Positions 11,490-20,529 of a stretch of DNA of 26,322 nucleotides are shown piece after piece. A model generated the notes under the pieces. The model did not search any database, was not told the DNA's origin, and was given only the letters and a program-made list of their open reading frames with translations. Position 1 is the stretch's first letter; every line of letters begins with the position of its first letter. The stretch is from contig NW_003158228.1 in assembly GCF_000003605.2 (NCBI RefSeq), positions 153,341 to 179,662 on the forward strand, written 5' to 3'. Made by a program: the position numbers and the translations under genes. Source of the stretch: Saccoglossus kowalevskii (lineage: Eukaryota > Hemichordata > Enteropneusta > Harrimaniidae).

Positions 11490-11760
11490 TTGAGGAATTC
11501 ACAACAGGCGCAGTGAGATTGTCGGCACTGTTATAACTATAGGAAGCGTGAATGCCAGCGACTGCTGTTTGTTGCGATTATTACCTCGTGGCTACATCGT
11601 GTTTTCATTATTAACTGACTTGGTGACATATTACCACTAATGTTGTGGCCATAAAGTCTGCAATCAGTCCAAACATGGAAGGCTCAGCTCAGGTTACACA
11701 ATCCCCTGTACCCATTAGTATCCTAAGCAGCAGCTGACAGACATCTTGGAAGATAATCTC
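11490..11760 (+). other. Less AT-rich patch with short Kozak-started frame
   Basis: Base composition rises clearly against the flanks. A frame open from 11627 contains AAACATGG, a good Kozak context, at 11675 and reads MEGSAQVTQSPVPISILSSS before TGA at 11735. It is too short to call a gene. It could be a first or last exon, an upstream ORF, or chance inside a conserved regulatory element. Two CAGCTG/CAGCAGCTG words and GGCCATAAA are also present. No donor with the full consensus follows the ATG. Confidence 0.2.
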
Positions 11761-12025
11761 TTTTTTTTTCTCTAATTGACCCGTTTCCTTGGTACATGAA
11801 AATTTGATCTTGTCTCTCATTCATTCAAAGTAAAATCTAGAAGTTCTTGCCATGATTGGATACATAATGTTCTGCATTTCAATTACTTAGGTTATGGATG
11901 AGTAATAAAGTTAGTGTTATATTACTGCTTTTAAAGTCATAAATGTTGACAATAAATATTTTCGTGTTCAGGGATAAGAAACTTTTAATGCAGTTAATAA
12001 ATTATTAACCATGTTAATCCTATTT

Positions 12026-12038
12026 GGGGGGGGGGGGG
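12026..12038 (+). repeat. Homopolymer G tract (13 G)
   Basis: An uninterrupted run of thirteen G residues stands alone in AT-rich surroundings. Such runs are prone to length change and to sequencing error, so the exact count should not be relied on. Confidence 0.9.
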
Positions 12039-12294
12039 TACTTGTATATACCGGGTACATAAGACTAAAATACTTTAAGCTGCTTTCAAAAGATTTTGTA
12101 GTCATGGAAAGACTAAGCAATTTTTGCACAAATGCCTTAAAATGACTGTTTTGTAAAAATTCTTTATAGTATTAAAAATTAAATGGTATATAAATAAATA
12201 TTCTTCAATTAACTCACCATTAATTTCAATATTAACATTATTTTCAGGATTTCAATATTAACATTACATTTTTACCTATATTAAAGGAAATATA

Positions 12295-12570
12295 TTAAGG
12301 GAAAGATTTCTGTCCGGCATTGTCGTCGTCATTGTTGTAATCGTTGTCGTCGTTAATACGTGTTATTGTGTGCACAATAACTTTACTAATTCTATTCCAA
12401 ACTTTATCAAACTTTGTCACCTTATTCATCAGTATAAAGCCTTCCCTTAGTATGAACGACATATGTCTTGTATGAAAATGTTGTACAAAAATTGAGAAAA
12501 TCTGATTTGACCGTTCTACTTGACTGATCACTGGTGATACACATCGAAAGGTCTCAGTGGAAATATGCAT
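12295..12570 (-). other. Unrecognised 91-codon frame ending in an Asp/Asn tract
   Basis: The minus-strand frame ends with a short INDDNDYNNDDDN tract. This comes from an imperfect GTC/GTT triplet repeat on the plus strand (12321-12354). The rest has mixed composition and no motif I know. It overlaps head to head with another open frame on the plus strand (12534-12797). At most one of the two can be coding, and both may be chance. Confidence 0.12.
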
Positions 12571-12797
12571 TGTTGTATGTGTTCAATGAAGCTAATCATT
12601 TATCTTGTAATAATATGTTGGCAATATACATGTATCTCCCAAATCCCCTGGGAATACTAGACTGGGTTTCAAAACAAAAAATCGTGGAGAGAGTTGCAAA
12701 CCTACCAATAAAATCTTTACAGAAAACAAGATGTACGTCAGATAATCAATATAAGCACTCCTATGAATTGAGTGCCAAACTTTTGATCAAGATCTGA
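12534..12797 (+). other. Unrecognised 87-codon frame
   Basis: From an AG at 12558 (GGTCTCAG|TGGAAATATG) the frame runs open to TGA at 12795. The C-terminal half is basic, with lysines spaced through SKQKIVERVANLPIKSLQKT. Composition is more protein-like than most AT-rich frames here. There is no recognised domain, and the acceptor lacks a pyrimidine tract. Confidence 0.15.
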
Positions 12798-13573
12798 AGC
12801 CAGTAGAAAATCTGTTTAGTCCAAAGTTATCAAATCAAAAATAATACATAAAAACTACATAAAAAGCAAAACGTTGCATCCACATTTTGTATTCTGCATT
12901 TGACAAACAGTTAATTCGACAAATGAAAATCAAAATTCACAGGAATTTGTTTCAGAATGATAGAGCTTTTATAATACTTTTTAAATACGCACTTCAAAAA
13001 CAAAGATTGCAGTGTTTGAAGATGTAGATTCTCAGGAGGCAACAATACTGTTGACTTCTCTCTCCACTGGACACCAACTAACTATGCAAGTTGATTTGAA
13101 TACAAAGCAGAGCTTACAACATGATAGCTATTCATATAGAGCGTTTTTTTTTCACTTTTCAAATAATAGAGTAGTCACACAATGAATATAATAAGGCATT
13201 TCATATTGTCTCAGTGAGTCATTAATTTTTGACAGACACCTGTACAAAATACTTGGGCAAAAGGCAGCTAAGGTTTTCTGTTATCTTGCATGTTTTATGA
13301 ATCTATTCGTGTCTAAATGCAGCACTTTTTTTTATACTAAAATATCTAAATTACTTTGAATAAAGCTGGAAATTAGGCACCAATGTTTTTGTGAGATAAA
13401 TATCTTATAAATATCTTTATTAAATATCTTTATTTATATCAATCAAGGACATTCGGTAAACTGCTTTCCTACTGTTGTTTCAATTCAAAAACTTTATTCA
13501 AAATTAATTATGACAATGCATATTCATATTGAAACAAACTATGATAAAGAGAATAATATTATATAACAAAGGG
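12798..13573. other. AT-rich DNA, no gene seen
   Basis: Nothing coding is supported. A short tandem of AAATATCTTTAT-like units (about 13397-13438, three imperfect copies) is the only structure. Confidence 0.5.
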
Positions 13574-13651
13574 CAAGGTCACCATAGTTCAACTATGTTA
13601 TAACTTTATAACAATAAATGTATAATTTGTTAAAATGCCTTGCTGACCTTG
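13574..13651. repeat. Nested inverted repeats
   Basis: CAAGGTCA (13574-13581) pairs with TGACCTTG (13644-13651). Between them are CATAGT-TCA-ACTATG (13583-13597) and GTTATAA-CT-TTATAAC (13597-13612). The outer arms contain AGGTCA words like nuclear-receptor half-sites, but the wide spacing argues against a receptor element. Confidence 0.6.
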
Positions 13652-13958
13652 TGTGTGTGTTCATGCAGTGCTTTAACTTATTGGACTCTAACATTAAAAA
13701 CAAAAGAGTTTTGCTGTAAAAACAAAAGAATTAATATACCAACTAATTGATGCATGCGATATTAGTAACTCTTGTTTGCACAGTTCATTAGCTTAATTCT
13801 TAGTCATCTTATTGAATGAAAACTGCTACTGAAATATTGTTGTATCTTGAGTACTTAGCATTTGATTCTAGCCATGCTGTCTAATAATTTGCTGGATTTC
13901 AAAGTTTCCCAGTGAATGAGACATGAAACATGTCCAGTCTCATTAATAATAACACTTA

Positions 13959-13979
13959 TAATAATAATAATAATAATAA
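13959..13979 (+). repeat. (TAA)n microsatellite
   Basis: A seven-unit TAA/AAT run, with looser TAATAATAA copies just upstream. Confidence 0.9.
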
Positions 13980-14184
13980 CATTACAGTAGCGTTACAGTG
14001 ATATTTCTTTTTAGGTTGGGAATATAATAAAATTAAAAGTCTTATGAGTCATCAAAATCTATAAGTAAAGGATTGAACCTAATGATTGATAATAATTCAA
14101 TAATCATTTAAAAGTAGGTTAAAAGGATTATATTTTCTGAACAGTAGTTTAAAATAAAATCTATGGTGTGAGTTTTATCTTACC

Positions 14185-14335
14185 GTTGTACTTATAGGTA
14201 CCGTTGTATTTCCTCGTTATTCTTGGCTAAAATCAATATGAGCGTTGGGATTGAATGCCCACCATGCTGTCTGAGCTGATGTACAGCTCTCTGCAGCATG
14301 TGGCTGAATAATGTAGTACCGTGTCTATGCAGATG
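14185..14335. other. Exon-like, less AT-rich patch
   Basis: This patch is open in several frames on both strands. On the plus strand, GAATGCCCACCATG gives an 18-codon frame (14255-14311: MPTMLSELMYSSLQHVAE) with a near-perfect Kozak context at the second ATG (14264). On the minus strand, an AG preceded by ACATTATTC is followed by an open frame including SAQTAWWAFNPNAHIDF. The strand cannot be chosen from sequence alone. It may be an exon, a conserved element or a decayed repeat. Confidence 0.2.
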
Positions 14336-14818
14336 TAAATTTTATGTATTCACTTTGCATATAATTAACATAGAATTTATAAAGGCTATTGATCACACCA
14401 TAAAAACAGATAATCTGTTCACTTAAGATATAAATCTATTATTGAATTGGGTAAGTAGAGCCTCAACTCAGCGACTGCCTATAATTTTACAGTATTTTAT
14501 GCTTTTCAGACAAAAAATACTTGCTTGGCTAACTCTCTAATTATACTTTTCCTTTTTTTTAGTTTTGCAGATTTGCAGGATGTTGTTTTGCTTGAATCAA
14601 TCATTGATGCCAACATTGCACAATATAGAAATACTTGTGTGATGTACTTGTGTCAGTTTATACAGAAAAAAAAAATTGCCAAATGCAATGACATGACATG
14701 AAAAGAAAACAGAAATAGAAACTTGTATTTTCCCTTCCTTGAACTTAAAGTCATCAAATGATGAATACCGAAGTAGTTTACTTGATACCTATCTAATCTT
14801 TTAAAAATGATCAATAAC
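14336..14818. other. AT-rich DNA, no gene seen
   Basis: No supported reading frame, tandem repeat or strong hairpin. A GTAAGTAG word near 14450 has no plausible exon before it. Confidence 0.5.
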
Positions 14819-15442
14819 TCATGGTTTTGATGAAAAAATGAACTGATGAAATAAATAAACTTGACATATCATAAGTAGAAACCATTCGACAGTCACATTG
14901 ACATGCTCGAAATTGTCAACTGTTAAAGTGATATAGCGATTGGTCACACCGTTAACATTAATCAGACTTCTTCGGCACAGCAAGTGAAATTGAAACGTGA
15001 CACTTATCGGGCCCATTGGCAATTTGTATTTGAATGAGAAAATGCATCTTAACACTAATTTGAAAGTTGACAAAAGGTGAGTGTCAGAGTGAATGATTAA
15101 TATCTGTGAAAACCAGCTATCACCTTCTTTACATAAGGAAGTCCACTTCTCAGAAATATCACACAAATGTAACCTATAGGTAATTGAGTCAAATAAACAA
15201 AACAAATGGCAATGACTCGCTGGCGTGGAAATGAAGCCAAACAAAGCTTCACTATAAATATTGGAGGATGAATATTGGCCATAAAAAGAACGTTTAACGC
15301 TGTTGCACAAAATGTCTTTCTGCGGTGGCAAAGCCCCTTTGCTACCACTTTGGCGAGTCGCAACTGTGGTCGCATACGCTGTTTTGAGACACCCATACAT
15401 AAATTGCATGGTTATTCCCATGTGCTGTGTACGCATGTGCAT
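14819..15442 (-). CDS. Longest non-repeat ORF, hypothetical 207-residue protein
   Basis: This is a single uninterrupted minus-strand frame of 207 codons. Excluding the minisatellite, it is far longer than any other frame in the window. With a stop expected roughly every 15 codons at this base composition, a frame this long is unlikely by chance in 26 kb. The start ATG sits in ACAAACAATG (A at -3), 12 nt after TATAAAA. That is too close for a normal TATA-to-start spacing but could suit a first exon or a retained reading. The middle is Ser/His/Cys-rich, the C-terminus hydrophobic. No signal peptide, domain or catalytic motif is recognised. The same stretch is partly open in another minus frame (15097-15396) and on the plus strand (15275-15508), which fits a generally stop-poor, CpG-bearing patch. 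It may be an exon, an orphan gene or chance. Confidence 0.27.
   Translation of the reverse strand: MHMRTQHMGITMQFMYGCLKTAYATTVATRQSGSKGALPPQKDILCNSVKRSFYGQYSSSNIYSEALFGFISTPASHCHLFCLFDSITYRLHLCDISEKWTSLCKEGDSWFSQILIIHSDTHLLSTFKLVLRCIFSFKYKLPMGPISVTFQFHLLCRRSLINVNGVTNRYITLTVDNFEHVNVTVEWFLLMICQVYLFHQFIFSSKP
15328..15342. repeat. Short GC hairpin
   Basis: GCAAAG-CCC-CTTTGC forms a 6-bp stem with a 3-nt loop inside the less AT-rich patch overlapping the 207-codon ORF. Confidence 0.6.
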
Positions 15443-15510
15443 TGTTTGTTTTATACAAAAGATTGGTGCTCCTTCTCAATTTGCAATTTCCAAGGATTTA
15501 TAAGATGAAG

Positions 15511-15959
15511 GCATGGTAGTGATGTGATATGTGATAAAGATGTCATGAGAATTAAAGAATTACACAAATTGTGAGATGATCACTAAATCACAATACAAAT
15601 GTACATTTCTGCTTGATATACTATGTGAATACAATAAGAGTTTCTGTCAAAGAACTGGTTATTTTTTGTCTCAGACTGTGTTGTTTGGTTATTCACGAAT
15701 TACTTCATGTTTTCGAATGTGGTGGTAATTTTGTTGATTTCTGTTTACACAATCAAACACTTTTGAGTCCACTGTGTTCTTGCCATTGGTTTAAAAATGT
15801 TCATTTGATGCACACATGAAACTTGCAAGATCACCATACACACAATGTAGATATTCAAGTTGCATACCGACCCTGTCCATTCATGTGTCAATTCAACACC
15901 ATTTCTCAGGGATGTCTGCACTGATTTTGATATGCACGTCGATTAGTTTCTTGTTCTGT
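15511..15959. other. AT-rich DNA, no supported gene
   Basis: A plus-strand frame at 15613-15819 has no motif and a composition typical of T-rich DNA. Nothing else is visible. Confidence 0.5.
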
Positions 15960-15972
15960 TGACCTTTGACCA
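15960..15972 (-). promoter_or_regulatory. DR1-like nuclear receptor motif
   Basis: TGACCTTTGACCA reads as TGGTCAAAGGTCA on the minus strand. This is a direct repeat of AGGTCA-like half-sites with one-base spacing (DR1, the HNF4/RXR-type element). The same word is also common in dispersed invertebrate repeats, and diverged repeat DNA follows from 16440, so a chance or repeat origin is quite possible. Confidence 0.3.
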
Positions 15973-16043
15973 ACCATTGCTGAGGCAAGCTTTATTGCAA
16001 GCGCAGTGAGAGAGGTGAAGCAAGCTCTATAGATAACATGTGT

Positions 16044-16076
16044 GTATATAGAAGAATATAGAAGAAATCTATATAC
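16044..16076. repeat. Hairpin, 9-bp arms
   Basis: GTATATAGA (16044-16052) pairs with TCTATATAC (16068-16076) across a 15-nt loop that itself contains a further ATATAGAAG copy. Confidence 0.6.
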
Positions 16077-16439
16077 TCCACTTGGTCCACTTTCGGTCGG
16101 TGGGTGGTGCCATTTTGTTTATTGTTTCACAAATTATGAGAAGTGAAAACATCTCATTCATGATTCAATGAAAAGGCAATCGTTTTCTTTCAACGAACTT
16201 AAAATAGTTCAACTTTCAATAGTGTTTCGGATCAGTTTGATTATCAGCAACACACGAATCATGCTTTGCACCATCTTGAATTTTGCTCAACTCATGCATG
16301 AGCTAATTAAGACTTCGACTTCGCAGTTTATGCGCTTTGATGTTTTATGGTTACGTCAGTATTTTTAGTAAATCGTAAACTTCTCGGCTGCACTCGCTCA
16401 CCAGACTTTGCCTGCTACATATTATTATCATCACTCATG

Positions 16440-16980
16440 GTGGGTTACTGATGCAAGTCAATATTATTTGTGATCTGATTAAACATGGCTGACAAGTGTT
16501 CCACCAGTTTTTTAGTACACCTGTATAGACTTACTTAAATATGGCGAAAAAGCAAGACACCTCTCAACATGCTTTGACTGATTTTGCTGAAAGTATTGGT
16601 AGACAAAACTTAATTATCGATATACATATGCATGTAGTTTATAAATAAATAAACGCTGCTCGAACTGATAAATATTTTTAATAGTTATTTAGGACTACGA
16701 TTACCAAATATTAGCTTCTACATATGCATGTACATGTATGATGACCGATTGGCAGCCATTTCAGTCCCATAAAACTTTGGAACATTTAATCAAACATTTC
16801 TTAGGTATGTGTTGGCCAATTTTATTCAAACTTGGTTTGGACATCACACATGAGGGTTTTGATACACACAAGTTTGCATTGCGATTTGATTCATAATGGC
16901 TGACTGGTGGCCATGTTAAAAATTGGTTTTATTTTCATAAGTTCTTGACCATTTCTTAGACATTTACAGATTTTGCTCAA
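16440..16980 (+). repeat. Diverged copies of the 142-bp monomer family
   Basis: ATGACCGATTGGCAGCCAT at 16741 and ATGGCTGACTGGTGGCCAT at 16896 lie 155 bp apart. They share the order of landmarks with the array at 6020-6566: CTTGG...ACATCA, GTTTG, GATTTGATTCA-like, the palindromic core, then TTCTTGACCATTT. A third, weaker core (ACATGGCTGACAAG) is near 16485. The copies are much more decayed than the 6-kb array. Confidence 0.65.
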
Positions 16981-17317
16981 GAAAATTGTCTTTACTCAGT
17001 TATTAAGCTGAATGCTCCAGCAATATTTAATTATAGTCTACATCTTTCATTGTTAATAATTCACACTGCCACTAAAAACTTGATGGGACTACTGGTATTT
17101 CATCGACAATGTCAGGTTTTATATATCATTGGTTCATGTATTTCAATTGTGTGGATAAGAAGAGAATGTTTCTATGTATGGCACCATGCAGTCAATTGTA
17201 TTTTGTTTATGATATTAATCGTGGCTCTAACTACATGTATAAATTGCTTCCTGCATTTCATACTTAAACTCTTGTTATGTGAGAGTAGCAGAAATTAAAC
17301 ACCCATAAACTTTCTAC

Positions 17318-17331
17318 ATCACCATAGAAAC
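17318..17331 (+). promoter_or_regulatory. RFX X-box-like motif
   Basis: ATCACCATAGAAAC fits the X-box pattern RYYNYY-AT-RRNRAC bound by RFX factors, which control ciliary genes in animals. No adjacent promoter or gene is seen. Confidence 0.25.
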
Positions 17332-17350
17332 CAGCAATAATTTTAAAAAA

Positions 17351-17406
17351 GCCTTTAATTTTTCAATGCAAAAATGGAATTTAATATTTCTTTAAGTGAT
17401 CTGCAC
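17351..17406 (+). repeat. 56-bp near-identical repeat, copy 1
   Basis: From GCCTTTAATTTTTCAATGCA to AAGTGATCTGCAC this matches 20758-20813 with a single T/C difference. Similarity stops sharply at both ends, and both copies are in the same orientation. No ORF or RNA structure is evident. Confidence 0.9.
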
Positions 17407-17960
17407 TAATTATTCACTAAATATCAATTCAGAAAAAAATTAATTCATTTCATGGCCCAACTTTTGAATTCATTGAAGAGACAAATCTTTATTTTATATA
17501 AGAGGGATGTATGGTGGTCAATATCCAGTATATTCTCATCAAAATTTCTTTGATCAGCTGACTGATGCTATAATGAAAAATGTTATGTATTTATAACAAA
17601 CTCATAAAATATATCACCCCAATATTTGGAGTAATAACATCTAAGAATTATACATAAGGTGAAATAATAGAATGAGAATTAGATCAGCTCAACAGTATCA
17701 GTTAAATAGCTTTTACTGTTTTTAATTGCTAGATTAATGTTTTGTCAACAGCTGTGTCACTGAGCTGAATGGGACAGCAATGGATTTGGATAAGAATGGT
17801 GTTCATTAAATGCAAGGCTCATTAATATATATAAACTTATAAATATATAAATCATTTATAAAACAAGGTTTGTGTCATATTCTGCAGACAAAAATACTGA
17901 GCTCCAAAAGTAAAGTTGCATTAATCTTTGAAAATATTTCAATTCCCAATATCAATATAA
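17407..17960. other. AT-rich DNA, no gene seen
   Basis: No supported reading frame. The TATATA-rich stretch near 17825-17860 is simple AT sequence. Confidence 0.5.
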
Positions 17961-17992
17961 TTATGGACTCTGAACAAATTCAGACTCCATAA
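17961..17992. repeat. Strong 14-bp hairpin
   Basis: TTATGGACTCTGAA (17961-17974) and TTCAGACTCCATAA (17979-17992) pair over 14 positions with one mismatch, leaving a CAAA loop. This is the tightest hairpin noticed in the window. Its role is unknown; it could be the remnant of a small foldback element. Confidence 0.8.
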
Positions 17993-18111
17993 AAATTTAC
18001 TTTCTGTTTTAATAATGTGAATATGCATGGATGGTTTCAGTATAATCATGCATGGTTGGAATCATCAATGTACTGACATGGGTAGAGTTATGATATATCC
18101 CAATATAAATA

Positions 18112-18125
18112 GTTACCATGGCAAC
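18112..18125 (+). promoter_or_regulatory. Perfect palindromic RFX X-box
   Basis: GTTACCATGGCAAC is close to the ideal symmetric RFX site (GTTGCCATGGCAAC). RFX proteins bind X-boxes upstream of ciliary genes across animals. A TATA-like AT stretch precedes it, but no exon is recognised within a few hundred bases, so function is unproven. Confidence 0.4.
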
Positions 18126-18410
18126 AGTCTGCATTATAATAATCATCATGTTACCCTATAGATAAATACAACACAGTATCCATATACTGAGAGCAAAGGT
18201 ATCCACCCAAATTATGCATGTGTATTAATTAAGGTATGTGTAATGTAAAATTTATTTACTTTTAGCATGTTCTAAAAATAGATTATCTTAAATAATTGAT
18301 GACACTACGTACTATTTATAGTAACCTCAGATGAGTACAGGTTAGCTTGTGCGCTATTATAAGCAACAACATGCTTGTACTAATTAGGTTTCTAATATGT
18401 GTTGTACCTG

Positions 18411-18439
18411 CCCAATTACCCCCTTGCCCCCTTGCCCCC
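18411..18439 (-). other. G-quadruplex-forming tract
   Basis: On the minus strand the order is GGGGG-CAA-GGGGG-CAA-GGGGG-TAATT-GGG: four G runs with loops of 3, 3 and 5 nt. This meets the canonical G3+N1-7 rule. The plus strand is C-rich (three CCCCC runs separated by TTG) and could form an i-motif. It is isolated in AT-rich DNA. Confidence 0.8.
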
Positions 18440-18676
18440 TGCTTGTCAAGTCTTGCTTCTCTGAGTGTAGCTGAGACATGATGGTCTCACATAGAAATTG
18501 GGTGATAAAGGTCTGTATTGTGTCATGAATGACATACTTGAATAAACGAATATTCAAAACAGTTAATGCAGACATATTTTTAAGAAATTATTATTAAACA
18601 TTGCAAAGAATATTATCCCCTTATAACTCGCGCTGCATATGTAAATATTATTAGCTTTTCAAAAGTTACTGAGATG

Positions 18677-18690
18677 GTAACTATGGTGAC
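18677..18690 (+). promoter_or_regulatory. Weak RFX X-box-like motif
   Basis: GTAACTATGGTGAC matches the right half of the X-box pattern (ATRRNRAC) and most of the left half. It is weaker than the 18112 site. Confidence 0.15.
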
Positions 18691-18882
18691 ATGCATGTCT
18701 TGATTACAAGAAACAACAGAATAAATGTACTTTTTGTAAAATAATATCTACAAAATTGACATAAATTTGCGGTTCAAGATGTCTGGTGTATTATGATTAC
18801 TATTAAGATACATCAGTCACCATAACGTCGTAAGTTACAGCGTGTCGTAATTTTGCGGTATTTAAGAGGCATTTTCATCCTA

Positions 18883-18913
18883 CCATATTAGGAAATGCGA
18901 ATTCCAAATATGG
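18883..18913. promoter_or_regulatory. Twin CArG boxes (SRF-type) in an imperfect palindrome
   Basis: CCATATTAGG (18883-18892) and CCAAATATGG (18904-18913) both fit CC(A/T)6GG exactly. The first is identical to the core of the vertebrate c-fos serum response element. Their starts are 21 bp apart, two helical turns. The whole 31-bp segment is an imperfect palindrome (GGAA...TTCC inside). A CATCC word (GGATG on the other strand, an Ets-like core) lies 2 bp to the left, and TATTTAAG lies about 15 bp further left. The flanks are richer in CpG than usual here. Promoter function is an inference. Confidence 0.5.
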
Positions 18914-19060
18914 AATGATTACGCACATGAGCGTCCTCTAATAATAAACACAAACATGGCTGCCTCTAGGGTTTGACCGGACTCCACACAAAGAAGTTCG
19001 CTGATTCTGTTCTAAACTTTTTGGCATTCCCATGATGTATCCTTGGAAGGAAAAAATGTA

Positions 19061-19208
19061 TAATATATAAGGTTATTACGAGGATACCTCAAAGTATGCA
19101 CTCAGAGAGTATACCATCACATCAACCTCCTATGCCCATCGAACAATACTCCTGCTGTACTGTCCTTGTGCAATTACTTTGAGGTATCATCGTAATAACC
19201 TCATATTA
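19061..19208. mobile_element. Full MITE-like foldback element, 148 bp
   Basis: The left arm begins TAATATATAAGGTTATTACG and continues through GATACCTCAAAGTA...GCAC. The reverse complement of the right end reads TAATATGAGGTTATTACGAT followed by GATACCTCAAAGTAATTGCAC. The arms match over about 40 bp with few differences. The centre contains AATACTCCTGCTGTACTGTC, shared with the truncated copy at 136-242. There is no transposase. The AT-rich flank makes the target duplication ambiguous (TA possible). Confidence 0.8.
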
Positions 19209-19217
19209 TATTATGTC

Positions 19218-19367
19218 TGGTGGTGGGTATACAACCTACACATCTAATGAGGAGTTTGTAACATGTCACTGGACATGTGACTATTTAATAGGGTAAAAGA
19301 GGATAATAGCCGGCTGACACAACTGGTGGTTGAGTAAGAGGATGTGTGGGTTGTATACCCACCATCA
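19218..19367. repeat. Inverted repeat with 25-bp arms
   Basis: TGGTGGTGGGTATACAACCT (first 20 of 19218-19242) pairs with 19343-19367; 23 of 25 positions match. The 100-nt interior holds ACATGTCACTGGACATGTGAC-like symmetry and CCGGCTGAC. It starts 9 bp after the MITE ends, so the two may be one compound insertion or two neighbouring foldback elements. Confidence 0.8.
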
Positions 19368-19597
19368 GTTTTCTCTTCATTCTCTTCATGCTTGTATTGA
19401 TATGAGGCATTTCTCTTGTAGCAGTTTCCACACAATGATGTAAATTCACAACAAATTCAATTGAATTGGTAAGAGCATCACTGTATAAAGACTTGTGTAC
19501 TTAAAATTATACAGCTCACCATTTCATGTTCACCATAATCTAAATCTTTTTTTTTTTGGGTGGTATTTCTAGAAGTTCTGATGATTTAAGCGGTATA

Positions 19598-19623
19598 TCA
19601 AGCTCTTCATCTGCTAAGCTTGA
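19598..19623. repeat. Hairpin, 7-bp arms
   Basis: TCAAGCT (19598-19604) and AGCTTGA (19617-19623) pair perfectly across a 12-nt loop. Confidence 0.6.
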
Positions 19624-19905
19624 GATGCAAATATTCACATTACTCACATCAACCTATCCTCTTCTAATAGAGTAAATATGATATACAGCTCCTCATTTTA
19701 TTCCTGAAAACTTTGAAGAGGATGTAGACCACTAAGTTAAGGGAAGGAATTATTTGTACAGATGAAAACTGTCAAATATTAAACCATCCCAACAAATAAT
19801 ATTGCCTGTCCCTCATCCTGTATCATAACCTCAACCTACATCATTTTTATAGTGGGTGAAATTTGAATGGCCAAATTTATTTTCCTGAATAAGTGTAAAT
19901 TTAGA

Positions 19906-19917
19906 GCCCTCTAGTGG
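19906..19917 (-). promoter_or_regulatory. CTCF-like core motif
   Basis: GCCCTCTAGTGG reads CCACTAGAGGGC on the minus strand, an exact fit to the vertebrate CTCF core CCASYAGRKGGC. CTCF occurs in most bilaterians, but its motif in this lineage is not known from this sequence. Confidence 0.35.
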
Positions 19918-19923
19918 TCTCTG

Positions 19924-20518
19924 TATGAAGGGAAACTATGCTGCTTACCATATACACTAACTACCTACAAATGTTGACTATAGTGAGAAATGACTGACTA
20001 GTGTAGCCCTACAGCTATATATTGACAACTAAAGTTACTACAATAGCATATAAATGAGTACATTGTAGACATCATTTCTACTGTGTAATGGTTCCTACAG
20101 CTTTATTATTTAATACACGTTTTAATATACGACTGACTGTGCTATATACATTGTATAATTTTTCTCTCTGTATGGGATAATGTTTTTATATCGATCGTTA
20201 AGGAAATGAATACTGTTTTTTAACTTTGATAATGGAAGCTCCTTATTTAAATCAAGAATAAAATGAAGAATGATGTTAAATTTTCGTTGCAAAAAAAGTG
20301 TGAAATTAATATAAATCCTCATCTTCACTAGCTGCTAAGTAAATCAAGGTTTCTCGACAAATTCATTCTGTTTGCAGTAATTATAGTGAATTATTATGAA
20401 ATGACATCTGGTTTTAACCATTTTCATGGTACTTGTGTAGTATTTGATTTGAGTTTAATTTATCCTCTTTTATTTACACACCTGTCTGTAAAGAAATATA
20501 AGAATGACTAATACCACA
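19924..20518. other. AT-rich DNA, no gene seen
   Basis: The minus frame at 20122-20328 is Lys/Asn/Ile-rich, as expected by chance in AT-rich DNA. No other structure is noted. Confidence 0.5.
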
Positions 20519-20529
20519 TCAATACTTAC

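Noticed and set aside
13574-13651. Nuclear-receptor element from two AGGTCA words
   Set aside because: The half-sites are over 60 bp apart in inverted order, which no known receptor dimer requires.
15275-15508. Plus-strand ORFs opposite the 207-codon frame
   Set aside because: They are shorter, mutually overlapping in two frames, and explained by the same stop-poor patch.
16497-16560. Minus-strand exon ending at GTAAGTCTAT
   Set aside because: It lies within diverged 142-bp-family repeat DNA, and the open frame follows from the repeat.
17050-17298. 82-codon hydrophobic ORF, seemingly a membrane protein
   Set aside because: T-rich DNA gives Phe/Leu/Ile-rich frames by default. There are no splice sites, charged-loop pattern or family motif.
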